Source: Pseudomonas mangiferae (GTDB lineage: Bacteria > Pseudomonadota > Gammaproteobacteria > Pseudomonadales > Pseudomonadaceae). Taken from it: a DNA stretch of 64,000 bases. A program made the translations under genes and the position numbers. The stretch spans positions 124,001 to 188,000 of the forward strand of contig NZ_VJOY01000008.1 of NCBI RefSeq assembly GCF_007109405.1, read 5' to 3'. Positions 23,192 to 32,735 of this stretch are shown here, one piece after another. The notes under the pieces are model-generated. The model searched no databases, was not told the origin of the DNA, and saw only the letters and a program-made list of their open reading frames with translations. Within the stretch, counting starts at the first letter, position 1, and each line of letters starts with the position of its first letter.

Positions 23192-24892
23192 TTATGCCTG
23201 AGCGGGCCAGACGAACTCCACGCGCAGGCCCTTGCCATCCTCCGGCCAGTCGCAGTTGGAGCTGAGCTGGCTGATCAGCCGCAGGCCGCGTCCGCAGAGC
23301 AACTCGTTGGAGGGCTGCGCCTTCAGGGCAGTGGCGACGTCGAAGCCCGGACCGCTGTCCTCCACCCGCACCGCCAGGCGTCCGCTGCCATCCTCGGCCT
23401 GCTGCACTTCCAGGTGAAAGCGCACGTAGCCGTCCTCCAGCTTCGCCAGCCGTTCGCTGCGGGCCTGGTAATAGCGGGCGAAGCCCAGGGCGTCACGCTT
23501 GAGGGAGGAATCCAGGCCGATCACCCCGTGCTCCAGGGCATTGGAATACAGCTCGGCGAATACGGTGTACAGCGCACCCGCCTGGGCACGCAGGCCCTGT
23601 ACGTCCAGCAGCAATTGCATGAGGTAGGGCAGCGGGTTGAAGCGCTTGAGGGTGCGGGCGCGATACTCGAAGCTGGCCGACCAGTCCAGCGCGCCCATCA
23701 GGCCGCTGTCGGTGAAGGTCTGCGGAGGCCGGTTCAGGGACTCCTCCTCCACCAGGGTCACTTCCAGCATGCTGATGTCGTCATGGGCCTCGCCGCGGAA
23801 ATCCACCACCGCCTGCTGGATCTCGTCGAACAGCTTCTCCGGCTCCTGGTTGGCCCGGAATACCGCCCGCAGGCGCTCCTCGCCGAACGCCTCGCCGTCG
23901 ACGTTGCAGGTTTCCAGCACCCCGTCGGACCAGAGGAAGACCCGGTCGCCGGTTTCCAGCGGGTACACCTCGTACTTGTCGTCGAAGGTGGTAGGCTCCA
24001 GCACCCCCAGGGGCAGGTGCCGCGACACCAGCGGCACCAGGTCGCCCTGCTCTCCCCGCCGCAGGTAACCATCGGGCAGGCCGCCGTTCCACACCTCCAG
24101 CACCCGGCGCTGGAAGCTGAGGTTGAGCAGCGTGGCACAGCAGAACACCCCCACCGGCAGAATGCGCTTCAGCTTGGCGTTGGCCTCGCGGAGGATGTCG
24201 GCCATGGCATAGCCCTTGGCCGTCATGCTGTAGAACACCTCGGCCAGGGGCATGGCGCCGATGGCCGCCGGCAGGCCGTGGCCGGTGAAGTCCCCCAGCA
24301 GCACGTGCATGCCGCCGGACGGCTTGAAGGCCGCCAGCAGCAGGTCGCCGTTGAACAGCGCATAGGGCGATTGCAGGTAGCGGATGTTGGGCGAGCTGAG
24401 GCAGCCGGAGTGGGCCACCTTGTCGAACACCGCCTTCGCCACCCGCTGCTCGGTGAGCAGGTGCTCGTTGTGCCGGGCGATCAGGTCGCGCTGGTGCAGC
24501 ACCGTTTCCTGCAGCCGGCGCAGGCGATCCATGGCCTTGATCTTGGCCTCCAGGATCACCCGGTTGTAGGGCTTGGCGAGGAAGTCGTCGCCGCCGGCGT
24601 CCAGGCAGCGCACCAGGGCCTCGTCCTCGCTCAAGGAGGTGAGAAAGATGATCGGCACCAGCGCATCGCCGGCCAGCAGCTTGATGCGCCGGGCCGCCTC
24701 GAAGCCGTCCATCACCGGCATCAGCGCATCCATCAGCACCAGCCGCGGCCGCTCCGCCTGGAACAGCGCCACCGCCTCCAGCCCATTGCTGGCGGTCAGG
24801 GCGCGGTGCCCCTGGCGATTGACGATGGTGGACAGCAGCATGCGATCGGCCGCGTTGTCCTCGGCGATCAGGATGGACAGGCGATCGGCCAC
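23192..24892 (-). CDS. hsbR: HsbR: response regulator with PP2C phosphatase and anti-sigma kinase domains
   Basis: A 566-residue, three-domain regulator. The receiver (about residues 1-120) has its phospho-Asp in VLMDALMPVMDG. A SpoIIE/PP2C-type phosphatase domain follows (about 165-385: FNGDLLLAAFKPSGGMHVLLGDFTGHGLPAAIGAMP...). The C-terminal HATPase_c anti-sigma kinase domain is at about 420-560 (SNALEHGVIG..., VEDSGPGF). It acts on the antagonist HsbA, switching it between phosphorylated and free forms. The start is GTG at 24890-24892 with GAGG eight bases upstream. Confidence 0.9.
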   Translation of the reverse strand: MADRLSILIAEDNAADRMLLSTIVNRQGHRALTASNGLEAVALFQAERPRLVLMDALMPVMDGFEAARRIKLLAGDALVPIIFLTSLSEDEALVRCLDAGGDDFLAKPYNRVILEAKIKAMDRLRRLQETVLHQRDLIARHNEHLLTEQRVAKAVFDKVAHSGCLSSPNIRYLQSPYALFNGDLLLAAFKPSGGMHVLLGDFTGHGLPAAIGAMPLAEVFYSMTAKGYAMADILREANAKLKRILPVGVFCCATLLNLSFQRRVLEVWNGGLPDGYLRRGEQGDLVPLVSRHLPLGVLEPTTFDDKYEVYPLETGDRVFLWSDGVLETCNVDGEAFGEERLRAVFRANQEPEKLFDEIQQAVVDFRGEAHDDISMLEVTLVEEESLNRPPQTFTDSGLMGALDWSASFEYRARTLKRFNPLPYLMQLLLDVQGLRAQAGALYTVFAELYSNALEHGVIGLDSSLKRDALGFARYYQARSERLAKLEDGYVRFHLEVQQAEDGSGRLAVRVEDSGPGFDVATALKAQPSNELLCGRGLRLISQLSSNCDWPEDGKGLRVEFVWPAQA

Positions 24893-24902
24893 GGCGACCG
24901 CC

Positions 24903-25208
24903 TCACTGGATGCTGAAGAGCTGTTCGAAGTTGGAGATGGCGAGGATCTTGCGCACGTCCGGGCTGCAGTTGATCAGCTTGATCTCGGCGGAATCGCCGC
25001 CGGCGTGGTCCCGCAGCAGCAGCAGCATGCCCAGGGCTGAGCTGTCGAGGTAGGTGGTGCCTTTCAGGTCGATGACGTAGCGCTCCGGCGTGGTGCCGAC
25101 TCGCTCGTAGGAGTCGCGGAAATCCTGATGCGCGCCGAAATCGAAACGTCCCTGGATGGATATGGTCAGCTCTTTCCCGTCCGCCGAGGGCAGCGAGGTG
25201 ATGGCCAT
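24903..25208 (-). CDS. hsbA: Anti-anti-sigma factor HsbA (STAS domain)
   Basis: A 101-residue STAS domain with the phosphorylatable Ser56 in TTYLDSSALGMLLLLRD. In P. aeruginosa, HsbA controls the anti-sigma factor FlgM when unphosphorylated, and c-di-GMP signalling in its other state, linking motility to biofilm. It is 10 bases before hsbR, so substrate and regulator are co-made. An AAGGAG-like site (AAAGGAGC) precedes the ATG. Confidence 0.9.
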   Translation of the reverse strand: MAITSLPSADGKELTISIQGRFDFGAHQDFRDSYERVGTTPERYVIDLKGTTYLDSSALGMLLLLRDHAGGDSAEIKLINCSPDVRKILAISNFEQLFSIQ

Positions 25209-25244
25209 GTGAAGCTCCTTTGTAGCTCAGATGCGAAAGCGCGT

Positions 25245-25270
25245 TCCCAAGATGTAGCACCCGCTTGGGA
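25245..25270 (-). other. Stem-loop between fliJ and hsbA
   Basis: TCCCAAG / CTTGGGA, a 7-bp stem with a 12-base loop, lies 16-41 bases after the fliJ stop. No U-run follows. It may mark the end of the fliE-fliJ message. Confidence 0.4.
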
Positions 25271-25285
25271 CTAGGGCAACCGCGT

Positions 25286-25735
25286 TCAGGGCTCCTCTCG
25301 TCTTTTCAGGCGCTGGGCGAGTTCGTCGAAGAGTTTCTGTTCGCGCTTGTCCGCCGCCTGGCGCGCCTCGTCCTGGTAGCGCTGCACCAGCTTGCGCAGC
25401 CCCTCGAGGCGCGCATAGCGCTGCTGCCAGGCGTCCCGGGCCTTGTCCAGGTTGCCTCGGTGCCACTCGACGCTCTGCCGCTGCTGGACGATGGCCGACT
25501 CGAGCTGGCTGAGGAAGCGCTGGTAGTTCATCAGCCACTGGCCGGATACGCCACGCCGCCCCTCTTCCATCCACTGTTGCTGGTAGTCGGTCAGGTACCG
25601 TTGCAGGTCGTTGAGCTTGCCTTCGGCCTGGTTCAGCTGGCCCTGGAAATGGCCCAGCTGGCGTGCGGCCTCGCGCTCGGCGCGCTCGGCCATGTCCACT
25701 ACCGGCGCCAGGCGCGCCGCGCGACTCGTGGCCAC
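25286..25735 (-). CDS. fliJ: Flagellar export chaperone-escort protein FliJ
   Basis: A 149-residue, almost entirely coiled-coil protein (AEREAARQLGHFQGQLNQAEGKLNDLQRYLTDYQ..., then YARLEGLRKLVQRYQDEARQAADKREQKLFDEL). FliJ inserts into the FliI hexamer and couples ATPase to the FlhA gate. Six bases separate it from fliI. Confidence 0.93.
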   Translation of the reverse strand: MATSRAARLAPVVDMAERAEREAARQLGHFQGQLNQAEGKLNDLQRYLTDYQQQWMEEGRRGVSGQWLMNYQRFLSQLESAIVQQRQSVEWHRGNLDKARDAWQQRYARLEGLRKLVQRYQDEARQAADKREQKLFDELAQRLKRREEP

Positions 25736-25741
25736 CGCTTA

Positions 25742-27097
25742 TCAGCCCGTCTCGGCGCCCAGCACCTGGGCCAGCCCGTGGGCGCTCTCGGCGAGGGCGA
25801 CCTTCTCTCGCAGCGCCTGGCGCAGGTATTGCGCCATGGCCGGCTGACGGGCGATGGCCTGGTCGGTCTCCGGATCGCCGCCGGCGACGTAGGCACCGAC
25901 GCTGATCAGGTCGCGGCTCTGCTGGTAGCGCGACCACAGTTGCTTGAAGCGCTGGGCCAGGTGCAGGTGCTCGGGGCTGACCACCTGGGGCATGACCCGG
26001 CTGATGGAAGCCTCGATGTCGATGGCCGGGTAATGGCCTTCCTCGGCCAGCCGGCGCGACAGCACGAAGTGGCCGTCGAGCACGCCCCGGGCGGAGTCGG
26101 CGATGGGGTCCTGCTGGTCGTCGCCCTCGGACAGCACGGTATAGAAGGCGGTGATGGAGCCGCCGCCCTTCTCGCCGTTGCCGGCGCGCTCCACCAGCTT
26201 GGGCAGGCGGGCGAACACCGACGGCGGATATCCCTTGGTGGCCGGTGGCTCGCCGATGGCCAGGGCGATTTCACGCTGCGCCTGGGCGAAGCGGGTCAGG
26301 GAGTCCATCAGCAGCAGGACATTCTTGCCCTTGTCACGGAAGTATTCGGCGATCCGCGTGCAGTACATGGCGGCCCGCAGGCGCATCAGCGGCGCATCGT
26401 CCGCCGGTGAGGCCACCACCACCGAACGCTTGAGGCCTTCCTCGCCGAGGATGTGCTCGATGAATTCCTTCACCTCGCGGCCCCGCTCGCCGATCAGGCC
26501 GACCACGGTGATCTCCGCCTCGGTGAAACGGGTCATCATGCCCAGCAGCACGCTCTTGCCCACGCCTGTACCGGCGAACAGGCCCAGGCGCTGGCCACGG
26601 CCCACGGTCAGCAGCCCGTTGATGGAGCGGATGCCCACGTCCAGGGGCTGGCTGATGGGGTCCCGGTTCAGCGGGTTGATGATGGGACCGTCCATGGGCA
26701 CCCAGTCCTCGGCGCGCATCGGCCCACGGCCGTCGAGGGCGCGGCCGGCGCCGTCCAGCACCCGCCCGAGCATGGACATGCCCATGGGCAGGCGCCCGGT
26801 GTCGGGCAGCGGGACGACCCGCGCCCCCGGGGCAATGCCGGCCAGGCTGCCCACTGGCATCAGGTAGATCTTGTCGCCGGCGAAGCCCATCACCTCGGCC
26901 TCCACCTGCACCGGGTGGTAGCTGTCCTGGTTGATCACCACGCAGCGGCTGCCGATGGCAGCGCGCAGGCCTTCCGCTTCCAGGGTCAGGCCCACCATGC
27001 GCAGCAGGCGGCCCTCCACGATGGGCTGGCTGGGCAGGTGCACGGCGTCCTTGTAGCCGCTCAGGCGCTTGGTGAAGCTGATCCGTTCAAGTCGCAT
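25742..27097 (-). CDS. fliI: Flagellum-specific ATPase FliI
   Basis: A 451-residue F1-beta-like ATPase with Walker [16 protein letters not shown], Walker [18 protein letters not shown] and the catalytic-Glu loop [14 protein letters not shown]. It energises export with FliH and FliJ. I take the ATG at 27095-27097 (MRLERISF), which overlaps the fliH end by 11 bases and gives the usual length. An upstream in-frame start would add six residues. Confidence 0.96.
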   Translation of the reverse strand: MRLERISFTKRLSGYKDAVHLPSQPIVEGRLLRMVGLTLEAEGLRAAIGSRCVVINQDSYHPVQVEAEVMGFAGDKIYLMPVGSLAGIAPGARVVPLPDTGRLPMGMSMLGRVLDGAGRALDGRGPMRAEDWVPMDGPIINPLNRDPISQPLDVGIRSINGLLTVGRGQRLGLFAGTGVGKSVLLGMMTRFTEAEITVVGLIGERGREVKEFIEHILGEEGLKRSVVVASPADDAPLMRLRAAMYCTRIAEYFRDKGKNVLLLMDSLTRFAQAQREIALAIGEPPATKGYPPSVFARLPKLVERAGNGEKGGGSITAFYTVLSEGDDQQDPIADSARGVLDGHFVLSRRLAEEGHYPAIDIEASISRVMPQVVSPEHLHLAQRFKQLWSRYQQSRDLISVGAYVAGGDPETDQAIARQPAMAQYLRQALREKVALAESAHGLAQVLGAETG

Positions 27098-27944
27098 GGG
27101 AATCCGCGTGGGCACTCAGGTCGATGGACATGTCCGGGCTCTGGGGCTGGGTGGCCTGCTCGCGCTGCTGCTCGGCCAGTTGCTTCAGGGCCTGGGTCAG
27201 GCGCGTCTCGACGCTGGCGTCGATGCGGCTCTGCTCGCTTTCCACCCGACAGCCGCCCGGCAGCAGCGTCTCGTCCTCGACGATGCGCCATTTCTCGTCA
27301 TGCCGCTCGCGCACCGACTTCACCAGCTCGAAGTCCTGGGGATTGACGTAGATGCGCACGTTCTCCGCCCCCATGGGCAGGACCTTGAGCGCTTCGCGCA
27401 GGACCAGACGGACCTGGCTGGAGTCTACGCTGACCTCGCGCTGGATCACTTCCTTGACGATCTGCCCCACGAGCAGCACCAGGCCATGCTCGATCAGCTT
27501 GTCCTGCTCGGCGATGGGCGCCATGAGGTGGCCCATGAGGGTTTCCAGGCGCTGCAGCTTGGACGCCAGGGTCAGGTCGGACTCCTGCTTGGCCTTCAAC
27601 TGGCCGGCGCGGAAGCCATCCTTCTCACCCGTGGCAAAGCCTTCGTTGTAGGCGTCCTGACGAATCGCCTCGAGTTCGTCCAGCGTCAACGGCTTGACGT
27701 TCTCCAGCAGGACATCCTCGGAGATGGGCATCGGCGGTGGTTCGGTATGGGCCGCGGCCGGCGTGGCATGGGACGCCGGAGCCGGCTCGGGCGAAGCGGT
27801 GGCGGGCGCCGCAGCAGCGCCAGACGGGGCACCCGGCTCCACCGGGTGCGTGCCCTCCGGGTCGAAGCTGGGCAATGACCAGCGGTCGAAGGCCCCGATA
27901 TCCTTCGCGCGGATCAGTTCGCTGGTCGCATCCTTGTTGGGCAT
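27087..27944 (-). CDS. fliH: Flagellar export ATPase regulator FliH
   Basis: A 285-residue FliI regulator and C-ring anchor. A conserved N-terminal [21 protein letters not shown] segment is followed by an Ala/Pro-rich linker and a Gly-spaced helical region ([24 protein letters not shown]) characteristic of FliH. The C-terminal domain (about 150-265) binds FliI. It lies 15 bases after fliG. Confidence 0.95.
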   Translation of the reverse strand: MPNKDATSELIRAKDIGAFDRWSLPSFDPEGTHPVEPGAPSGAAAAPATASPEPAPASHATPAAAHTEPPPMPISEDVLLENVKPLTLDELEAIRQDAYNEGFATGEKDGFRAGQLKAKQESDLTLASKLQRLETLMGHLMAPIAEQDKLIEHGLVLLVGQIVKEVIQREVSVDSSQVRLVLREALKVLPMGAENVRIYVNPQDFELVKSVRERHDEKWRIVEDETLLPGGCRVESEQSRIDASVETRLTQALKQLAEQQREQATQPQSPDMSIDLSAHADSHAT

Positions 27945-27959
27945 GTCCGTACCGCTCGG

Positions 27960-28976
27960 TTAGATCATCGCCTCGCCACCGGCGCCACCGAGAACAATCT
28001 CTCCGGCTTCGGCCATGCGACGGGCGATGGTGAGGATTTCTTTCTGCGCCGTTTCCACTTCGCTGACCCGGACCGGACCCTTGGCCTCCAGGTCGTCGCG
28101 CAGCAACTCGGCCGCCCGCTTGGACATGTTCTTGAAGACTTTTTCCTTGATGGCGTCGTCGGCCCCCTTGAGGGCGATCACCAGTACGTCCGACGACACT
28201 TCCCGCAGCAGCGCCTGGATACCGCGGTCGTCCACCTCCGCCAGGTTGTCGAAGACGAACATGAGGTCTTCGATCTGCGAGGAGAGGTCTTCGTCCACTT
28301 CGCGGATGGAATCCATCAGCGCGCCTTCGACGGAGCTGTCGAGGTAGTTCATGATGTCCGCCGCGCGCTTGACGCCGCCCATGGTGGCGCGGGTGGTGTT
28401 GGCGCTGCCGGAGAACTGCTTCTCGAGGATCTGGTTGAGTTCCTTCAGCGCCGCCGGCTGCACGGTGTTGAGGGAGGAGACCCGCAGGATGATGTCCAGG
28501 CGCACCTTGTGATCGAAGTGGCTCAGGACCTCGCCGGCCTGGTCCGGATCGAGGTAGGCGACGACGATGGCCTGGATCTGCGGGTGCTCGTAGCGGATCA
28601 CGTCCGCCACCGCCCGCGGCTCCATCCACTTGAGGCTGTCGAGGCCGCTGGTGCTGCCGCCCAGCAGGATGCGGTCGATGAGGTTGCCTGCCTTGTCCTC
28701 GCCCAGGGCCTGGGTGAGCATCTTGCGGATGTAGCCGTCGGCGCCGACGCCAAGGCTGGTCTGGTCGCCGACGATCTCGACGAACTCGCCCATGACCTGC
28801 TCCACCTGCTCGCGGTGGATGTTGCGCATCTGTGCCATCGCCACGCCGACCTTCTGCACTTCCTTGGGCCCGAGGTGGCGCAGCACTTGGGCCGCGTCCG
28901 TCTCGCCCAGGGAGAGCAGGAGGATGGCGGCCTTGTCGACCCGGGTCAGCTTGGCGGGAGCACGGTTGTCACTCAT
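27960..28976 (-). CDS. fliG: C-ring motor protein FliG
   Basis: A 338-residue FliG. The N-terminal domain (LTRVDKAAILLLSLGETDAAQVLRHLGPKEVQ) binds FliF; the middle domain contains the EHPQIQAIVVAYLDPDQAGEVLSHF motif; the C-terminal torque domain (about 230-335: DDRGIQALLREVSSDVLVIALKGADDAIKEKVFKNMSKRAAELLRDDLE) carries the charged stator contacts. The start overlaps the fliF end by 8 bases. Confidence 0.97.
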   Translation of the reverse strand: MSDNRAPAKLTRVDKAAILLLSLGETDAAQVLRHLGPKEVQKVGVAMAQMRNIHREQVEQVMGEFVEIVGDQTSLGVGADGYIRKMLTQALGEDKAGNLIDRILLGGSTSGLDSLKWMEPRAVADVIRYEHPQIQAIVVAYLDPDQAGEVLSHFDHKVRLDIILRVSSLNTVQPAALKELNQILEKQFSGSANTTRATMGGVKRAADIMNYLDSSVEGALMDSIREVDEDLSSQIEDLMFVFDNLAEVDDRGIQALLREVSSDVLVIALKGADDAIKEKVFKNMSKRAAELLRDDLEAKGPVRVSEVETAQKEILTIARRMAEAGEIVLGGAGGEAMI

Positions 28977-30759
28977 CGGCGTTGATCCAGTCTTTGACTA
29001 CTTGGGCCACACGGCCCGGATCGTCCGCCACCAGACTCTTGATGGCGTTCAGTTGTGCATCATACCCCTCGCTGGGGCTGGGGAGCATGATGCTCTGGGC
29101 CCCGCCAAGGCTGACCCGGTCATCGGACAGCTCGCCTTCCAGGCCGCCCATCTCGCCCAGTTCCACGTCGCTGCCACGGCCACCGGCCAGTTCGCGACCC
29201 TTGCCACCGCCGGTGATGTTGTTCAACGCCGGACGCAGCACGAACAGCACCAGGATCAGGATGAACAGCGCGCCCAGCCCCTGTTTCAGCAGGTCCCAGA
29301 ACCAAGGCTGCTGGTAGAACGCGATTTCGTCGACAGGTTCGCTGCTGTCTCCGATGAATGGCGTGTTGATCACGCTGACGCTGTCCCCGCGGCTGGCATC
29401 GAAGCCCACCGCGTCCTGCACCAGGCGGGTGAAGCGGGCGATCTCGTCAGCGGTCCAGGGCACGTGGCTGGTTTCGCCGTTGGTGCCCAGCTTGACCTGG
29501 TCGTCCAGCACCACCGCCACCGACAGCCGGCGCAGGCGACCCTGCTGCTGCTTGGTGTAGCTGATGGACCGGTCCAGCTCGAAGTTGCGGGTGGCCTGCT
29601 CGCGCTTGTCGCTGGGGTACGGCGCCAGCAGCGGCTTGCCGGTGGCCGGGTCGATGATCTGCTGGCCAGCATCGTTGAGGATCGGCTGGCCGGGGGCTAC
29701 ACCCGCCGGCGCAGCGGCGGCTGCGGCCTGCTGCGGCGCGCTGGCGGCGCCCGGCGGCTGGTTCGACAGAGCCCCCGGTACACCTTGCGGGCCCTGGCCG
29801 TTCTGCCGCTCCTCGCTGACCTTCTGCTCGCTGCGCAGCGCCGGCTGGTCCGGGTTGAACATCTCGGCGGTGGACTCCACCGCGCTGAAATCCACGTCGG
29901 CGGACACTTCCGCCTTGTAGCGGCCGTTGCCCAGCACCGGTTGCAAAATGCTGTGTACGCGCTGGGTGAGCAGGCCTTCCATGCGCCGGGTGTAGTCGTA
30001 TTGCTTGCCGGCCATGGTCAGTTCGGACAGTTCCTGCTGGTCGGACAGCAGGTTGCCCTTCTGGTCCACCACGGCCACCTGGGCCTTGTTCAGCTCGGGC
30101 ACGCTGGAGGCCACCAGGTTGACGATGGCCATTACCTGGCTGGGCTCAAGGTTGCGCCCGGGGTACAGCTCCACCAGGACCGAGGCGCTGGGCTTGCGCT
30201 CGTCGCGAACGAATACCGAGCTCTTCGGGATGGCCAGGTGCACACGGGCACCCTTGACGTTGTTCAGGCTGGAAATGGTGCGGGCCAGCTCGCCTTCCAG
30301 GCCGCGCCGGTAATTCGCCGCTTCCATGAACTGGCTGGTGCCCAGCGCCGGTTCCTTGTCGAGGATTTCGAAGCCGACGTTGCCGTCGGTGGGGGCGATG
30401 CCGGCGCCGGCCAGCTTCAGCCGTGCCCGCGCCACGTCCTCGGACTTCACCAGCAGTGCGCCGGTGTTGGGCTCGATCTTGTAGGGGATGTCGGCCATGG
30501 TCAGGGCGTCCATCACCTGGTTGGCGTCCATCCCGGCAAGGCTGCCATAGAGCGGGCGGTAATCCGGCTGCTGGGACCAGAGCACCACGGCGAAGCCGAT
30601 GGCCACGCTGGCGGCGAGGCCGACCAGCAGGCCGATCTGCCGCAGCATCGACATCTCGGAGAGGTTTTCCAGGAACGCCAGCCCGAACAGCGGCTTCTTC
30701 GGCTGGTCGGCATCCCCGGTGGTGACGGGAACGTTGGTGGCTACAGCGGCTTCGGCCAT
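28969..30759 (-). CDS. fliF: MS-ring protein FliF
   Basis: A 596-residue MS-ring subunit. The first membrane helix is at about 43-64 (IGLLVGLAASVAIGFAVVLWS). Ring-building domains follow (about 65-270, including ELARTISSLNNVKGARVHLA), then a disordered Gln/Ala/Pro stretch (about 310-360) and a second helix at about 483-503 (LGALFILILVLFVLRPAL). The C-terminal cytoplasmic tail binds FliG. It forms the base around which rod and export gate assemble. Confidence 0.97.
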   Translation of the reverse strand: MAEAAVATNVPVTTGDADQPKKPLFGLAFLENLSEMSMLRQIGLLVGLAASVAIGFAVVLWSQQPDYRPLYGSLAGMDANQVMDALTMADIPYKIEPNTGALLVKSEDVARARLKLAGAGIAPTDGNVGFEILDKEPALGTSQFMEAANYRRGLEGELARTISSLNNVKGARVHLAIPKSSVFVRDERKPSASVLVELYPGRNLEPSQVMAIVNLVASSVPELNKAQVAVVDQKGNLLSDQQELSELTMAGKQYDYTRRMEGLLTQRVHSILQPVLGNGRYKAEVSADVDFSAVESTAEMFNPDQPALRSEQKVSEERQNGQGPQGVPGALSNQPPGAASAPQQAAAAAAPAGVAPGQPILNDAGQQIIDPATGKPLLAPYPSDKREQATRNFELDRSISYTKQQQGRLRRLSVAVVLDDQVKLGTNGETSHVPWTADEIARFTRLVQDAVGFDASRGDSVSVINTPFIGDSSEPVDEIAFYQQPWFWDLLKQGLGALFILILVLFVLRPALNNITGGGKGRELAGGRGSDVELGEMGGLEGELSDDRVSLGGAQSIMLPSPSEGYDAQLNAIKSLVADDPGRVAQVVKDWINADE

Positions 30760-30773
30760 TTTCTCACCTCACC

Positions 30774-31106
30774 TCAAACCGGCATCTGCATGATGTCTTG
30801 ATAGGCCTGGACCAGCTTGTTGCGCACCTGGGTCACGGCCTGGAACGACACGCTGGCTTTCTGCGACGCGATCATCACGTCGGTGAGATCGACGCCGCTT
30901 TGGCCGATCTCGAAGGCGTTGGCCAACTGGCCAGCCACCTGCTGGGTCTCGTTCACCTTGTTCACGGCCTGGCCGAGCATCTCGGCGAAGTTCGGCGCAC
31001 TCACCTCGGGCGTGCTGGGCGCGGCGGGCTTCGGACGCGCCAGGGCATCCATCTGCATGGCACGCATTTCCAACATCAGGCGATTGAATTCGACACCCTG
31101 GCTCAT
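30774..31106 (-). CDS. fliE: MS-ring/rod adaptor protein FliE
   Basis: A 110-residue FliE linking the MS ring and export gate to the rod. The C-terminal helices ([41 protein letters not shown]) are the family signature. The ATG at 31104-31106 is preceded by GGAGG and AAAGGG. It is the first gene of fliEFGHIJ, with a clear sigma-54 promoter upstream. Confidence 0.95.
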   Translation of the reverse strand: MSQGVEFNRLMLEMRAMQMDALARPKPAAPSTPEVSAPNFAEMLGQAVNKVNETQQVAGQLANAFEIGQSGVDLTDVMIASQKASVSFQAVTQVRNKLVQAYQDIMQMPV

Positions 31107-31165
31107 GACCCTTTGCCTCCAGCTGACCGCGGTTTTTTGACGATACGCGGTGTTTGCAAGGGTAT

Positions 31166-31183
31166 TTGCAACTAGGGTGCCAA
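31166..31183 (-). promoter_or_regulatory. Sigma-54 promoter of fliE
   Basis: The minus strand reads TTGGCACCCTAGTTGCAA, a near-perfect -24/-12 pair, 60 bases before the fliE ATG. A second TTGCAA copy (31153-31158) lies 8 bases further downstream. Confidence 0.9.
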
Positions 31184-31335
31184 TCAGGGAATGCGAGGGC
31201 GTGATAGCCGCCAGGCCGCGCCAGCCGTGGGCTCTGGCGCGTCGGGGACGATGAGGGCGCGGTGTATCGAAGGGTGGCCACGCCAAGACCCGGGCGAGAC
31301 CGCCGGGCGCCGGACGGCACCCGGGGCGGGGAAAC

Positions 31336-32730
31336 TCAACTGGCGTAGAGATAGGCCTCCACGTCCAGGCCGGCATCGCGCATCTGCGCAAGCTTGTAGC
31401 GCAGCGTCCGCGGGCTGATGCCCAGGCGTTCGGCCGCTTCCTTGCGCCGCCCCCGCTCGGCCCGCAGGGTATCGATGATCATCTGGAACTCGTGGCGGCG
31501 CATGTCTTCCCCGAGCGCACCGGCGTCGGCCACCGGCAAGGGCGGCGTCGCCACCGGTACCGCCGCGGTACTGCGGGGCGGGGAAACGGCCGGCGGCGAC
31601 AGGCCGATGGGTGTCCCCAGGCACAGGTCCTCCGGCTGGATCGAACCGCCCTGCTGGAGGATCAGCGCCCGCTGGATCGCGTTGTCCAGCTCGCGCACGT
31701 TGCCCGGCCAGGGATAAGCCACCAGGCTGGCCCGCGCCGCCTCGGAGAACTGCACCGAGCCGTGGTTCATCTTGCGGGCATGCTTGGCCAGCAGGCGCTC
31801 GGCCAGAGGCAGGATGTCCGCCGGCCGCTCGCGCAAGGCGCGCCAGGCCAGGGGGAACACCGACAGCCGGTAGTAGAGGTCTTCACGGAAGCGGCCGGCG
31901 GCGACCTCCCCGGCCAGGTCACGGTTGGTGGTGGCCAGCACCCGGATATCCAGGGCAATGGGCTTGCGCGCCCCGACCCGTTCCACCTCGCGCTCCTGCA
32001 ACACCCTGAGCAGCTTGGCCTGCAAGCCCAGGGGCATCTCGGAAATCTCGTCCAGCAGCAGCGTGCCGCCATCGGCCAGTTCGAACTTGCCGGGCTGGGC
32101 CGCGATGGCGCCGGTGAAGGCCCCCTTCTCGTGGCCGAACAGGGTGGCCTCCAGCATGTTGTCCGGGATCGCCGCGCAATTGATGGCGATGAAGGGCTTG
32201 TCCGCCCGCGCGGATTGCTGGTGGATGTAGCGGGCCAGCACCTCCTTGCCAGTGCCGGACTCGCCGGAAATCAGCACGGTGGAGTCGCTGCGGGCAACCC
32301 GGGCCGCCAGCTCCAGCAGGTGCCGGCTGGAGGGGTCGGCGGCCACCGGGCCCTCCTCCTCGCCCAGGCGGCCCAGGGCGTGGCGGTCCACCAGTTCCAG
32401 CAGGGTCCGCGGCTCGAAAGGCTTGACCAGGTAATCCGCCGCGCCCTGACGGATCGCATCCACCGCCCGTTCCACGGTGCCGTGGGCAGTCATCAGCAGC
32501 ACCGGCAGGTGGGGATGACGCGCGCGCACCGCGGCCAGCAGGCGATGTCCGTCCATCCCGGGCATGTTCACGTCGCTGACCACCAGGCTGAAGCTGGCCT
32601 TGGACAGCGCCTCCAAGGCCGCTTCCGCGGAGGCCACGGCCTGGAAGCGGTGGCCCGCGAGGCACAGGGTATCGGCCAGCGCCTCGCGCAGCGCGTGATC
32701 GTCTTCCACCAGCAGAACGTTGGCAGCCAT
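31336..32730 (-). CDS. fleR: Flagellar response regulator FleR (sigma-54 activator)
   Basis: A 464-residue NtrC-type regulator. The receiver has Asp53 in [12 protein letters not shown]. The AAA+ domain (about 135-375) has Walker A GESGTGKE, the sigma-54-contact loop GAFTGA and Walker [14 protein letters not shown]. The C-terminal Fis-type helix-turn-helix is [28 protein letters not shown]. FleSR turns on hook and rod class III genes. The ATG at 32728-32730 lies 5 bases after fleS. Confidence 0.96.
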   Translation of the reverse strand: MAANVLLVEDDHALREALADTLCLAGHRFQAVASAEAALEALSKASFSLVVSDVNMPGMDGHRLLAAVRARHPHLPVLLMTAHGTVERAVDAIRQGAADYLVKPFEPRTLLELVDRHALGRLGEEEGPVAADPSSRHLLELAARVARSDSTVLISGESGTGKEVLARYIHQQSARADKPFIAINCAAIPDNMLEATLFGHEKGAFTGAIAAQPGKFELADGGTLLLDEISEMPLGLQAKLLRVLQEREVERVGARKPIALDIRVLATTNRDLAGEVAAGRFREDLYYRLSVFPLAWRALRERPADILPLAERLLAKHARKMNHGSVQFSEAARASLVAYPWPGNVRELDNAIQRALILQQGGSIQPEDLCLGTPIGLSPPAVSPPRSTAAVPVATPPLPVADAGALGEDMRRHEFQMIIDTLRAERGRRKEAAERLGISPRTLRYKLAQMRDAGLDVEAYLYAS

Positions 32731-32735
32731 GGTTG

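Noticed and set aside
31256-31335. Terminator after fleR
   Set aside because: GC-rich imperfect pairings are present, but no clean stem with a U-run could be drawn.
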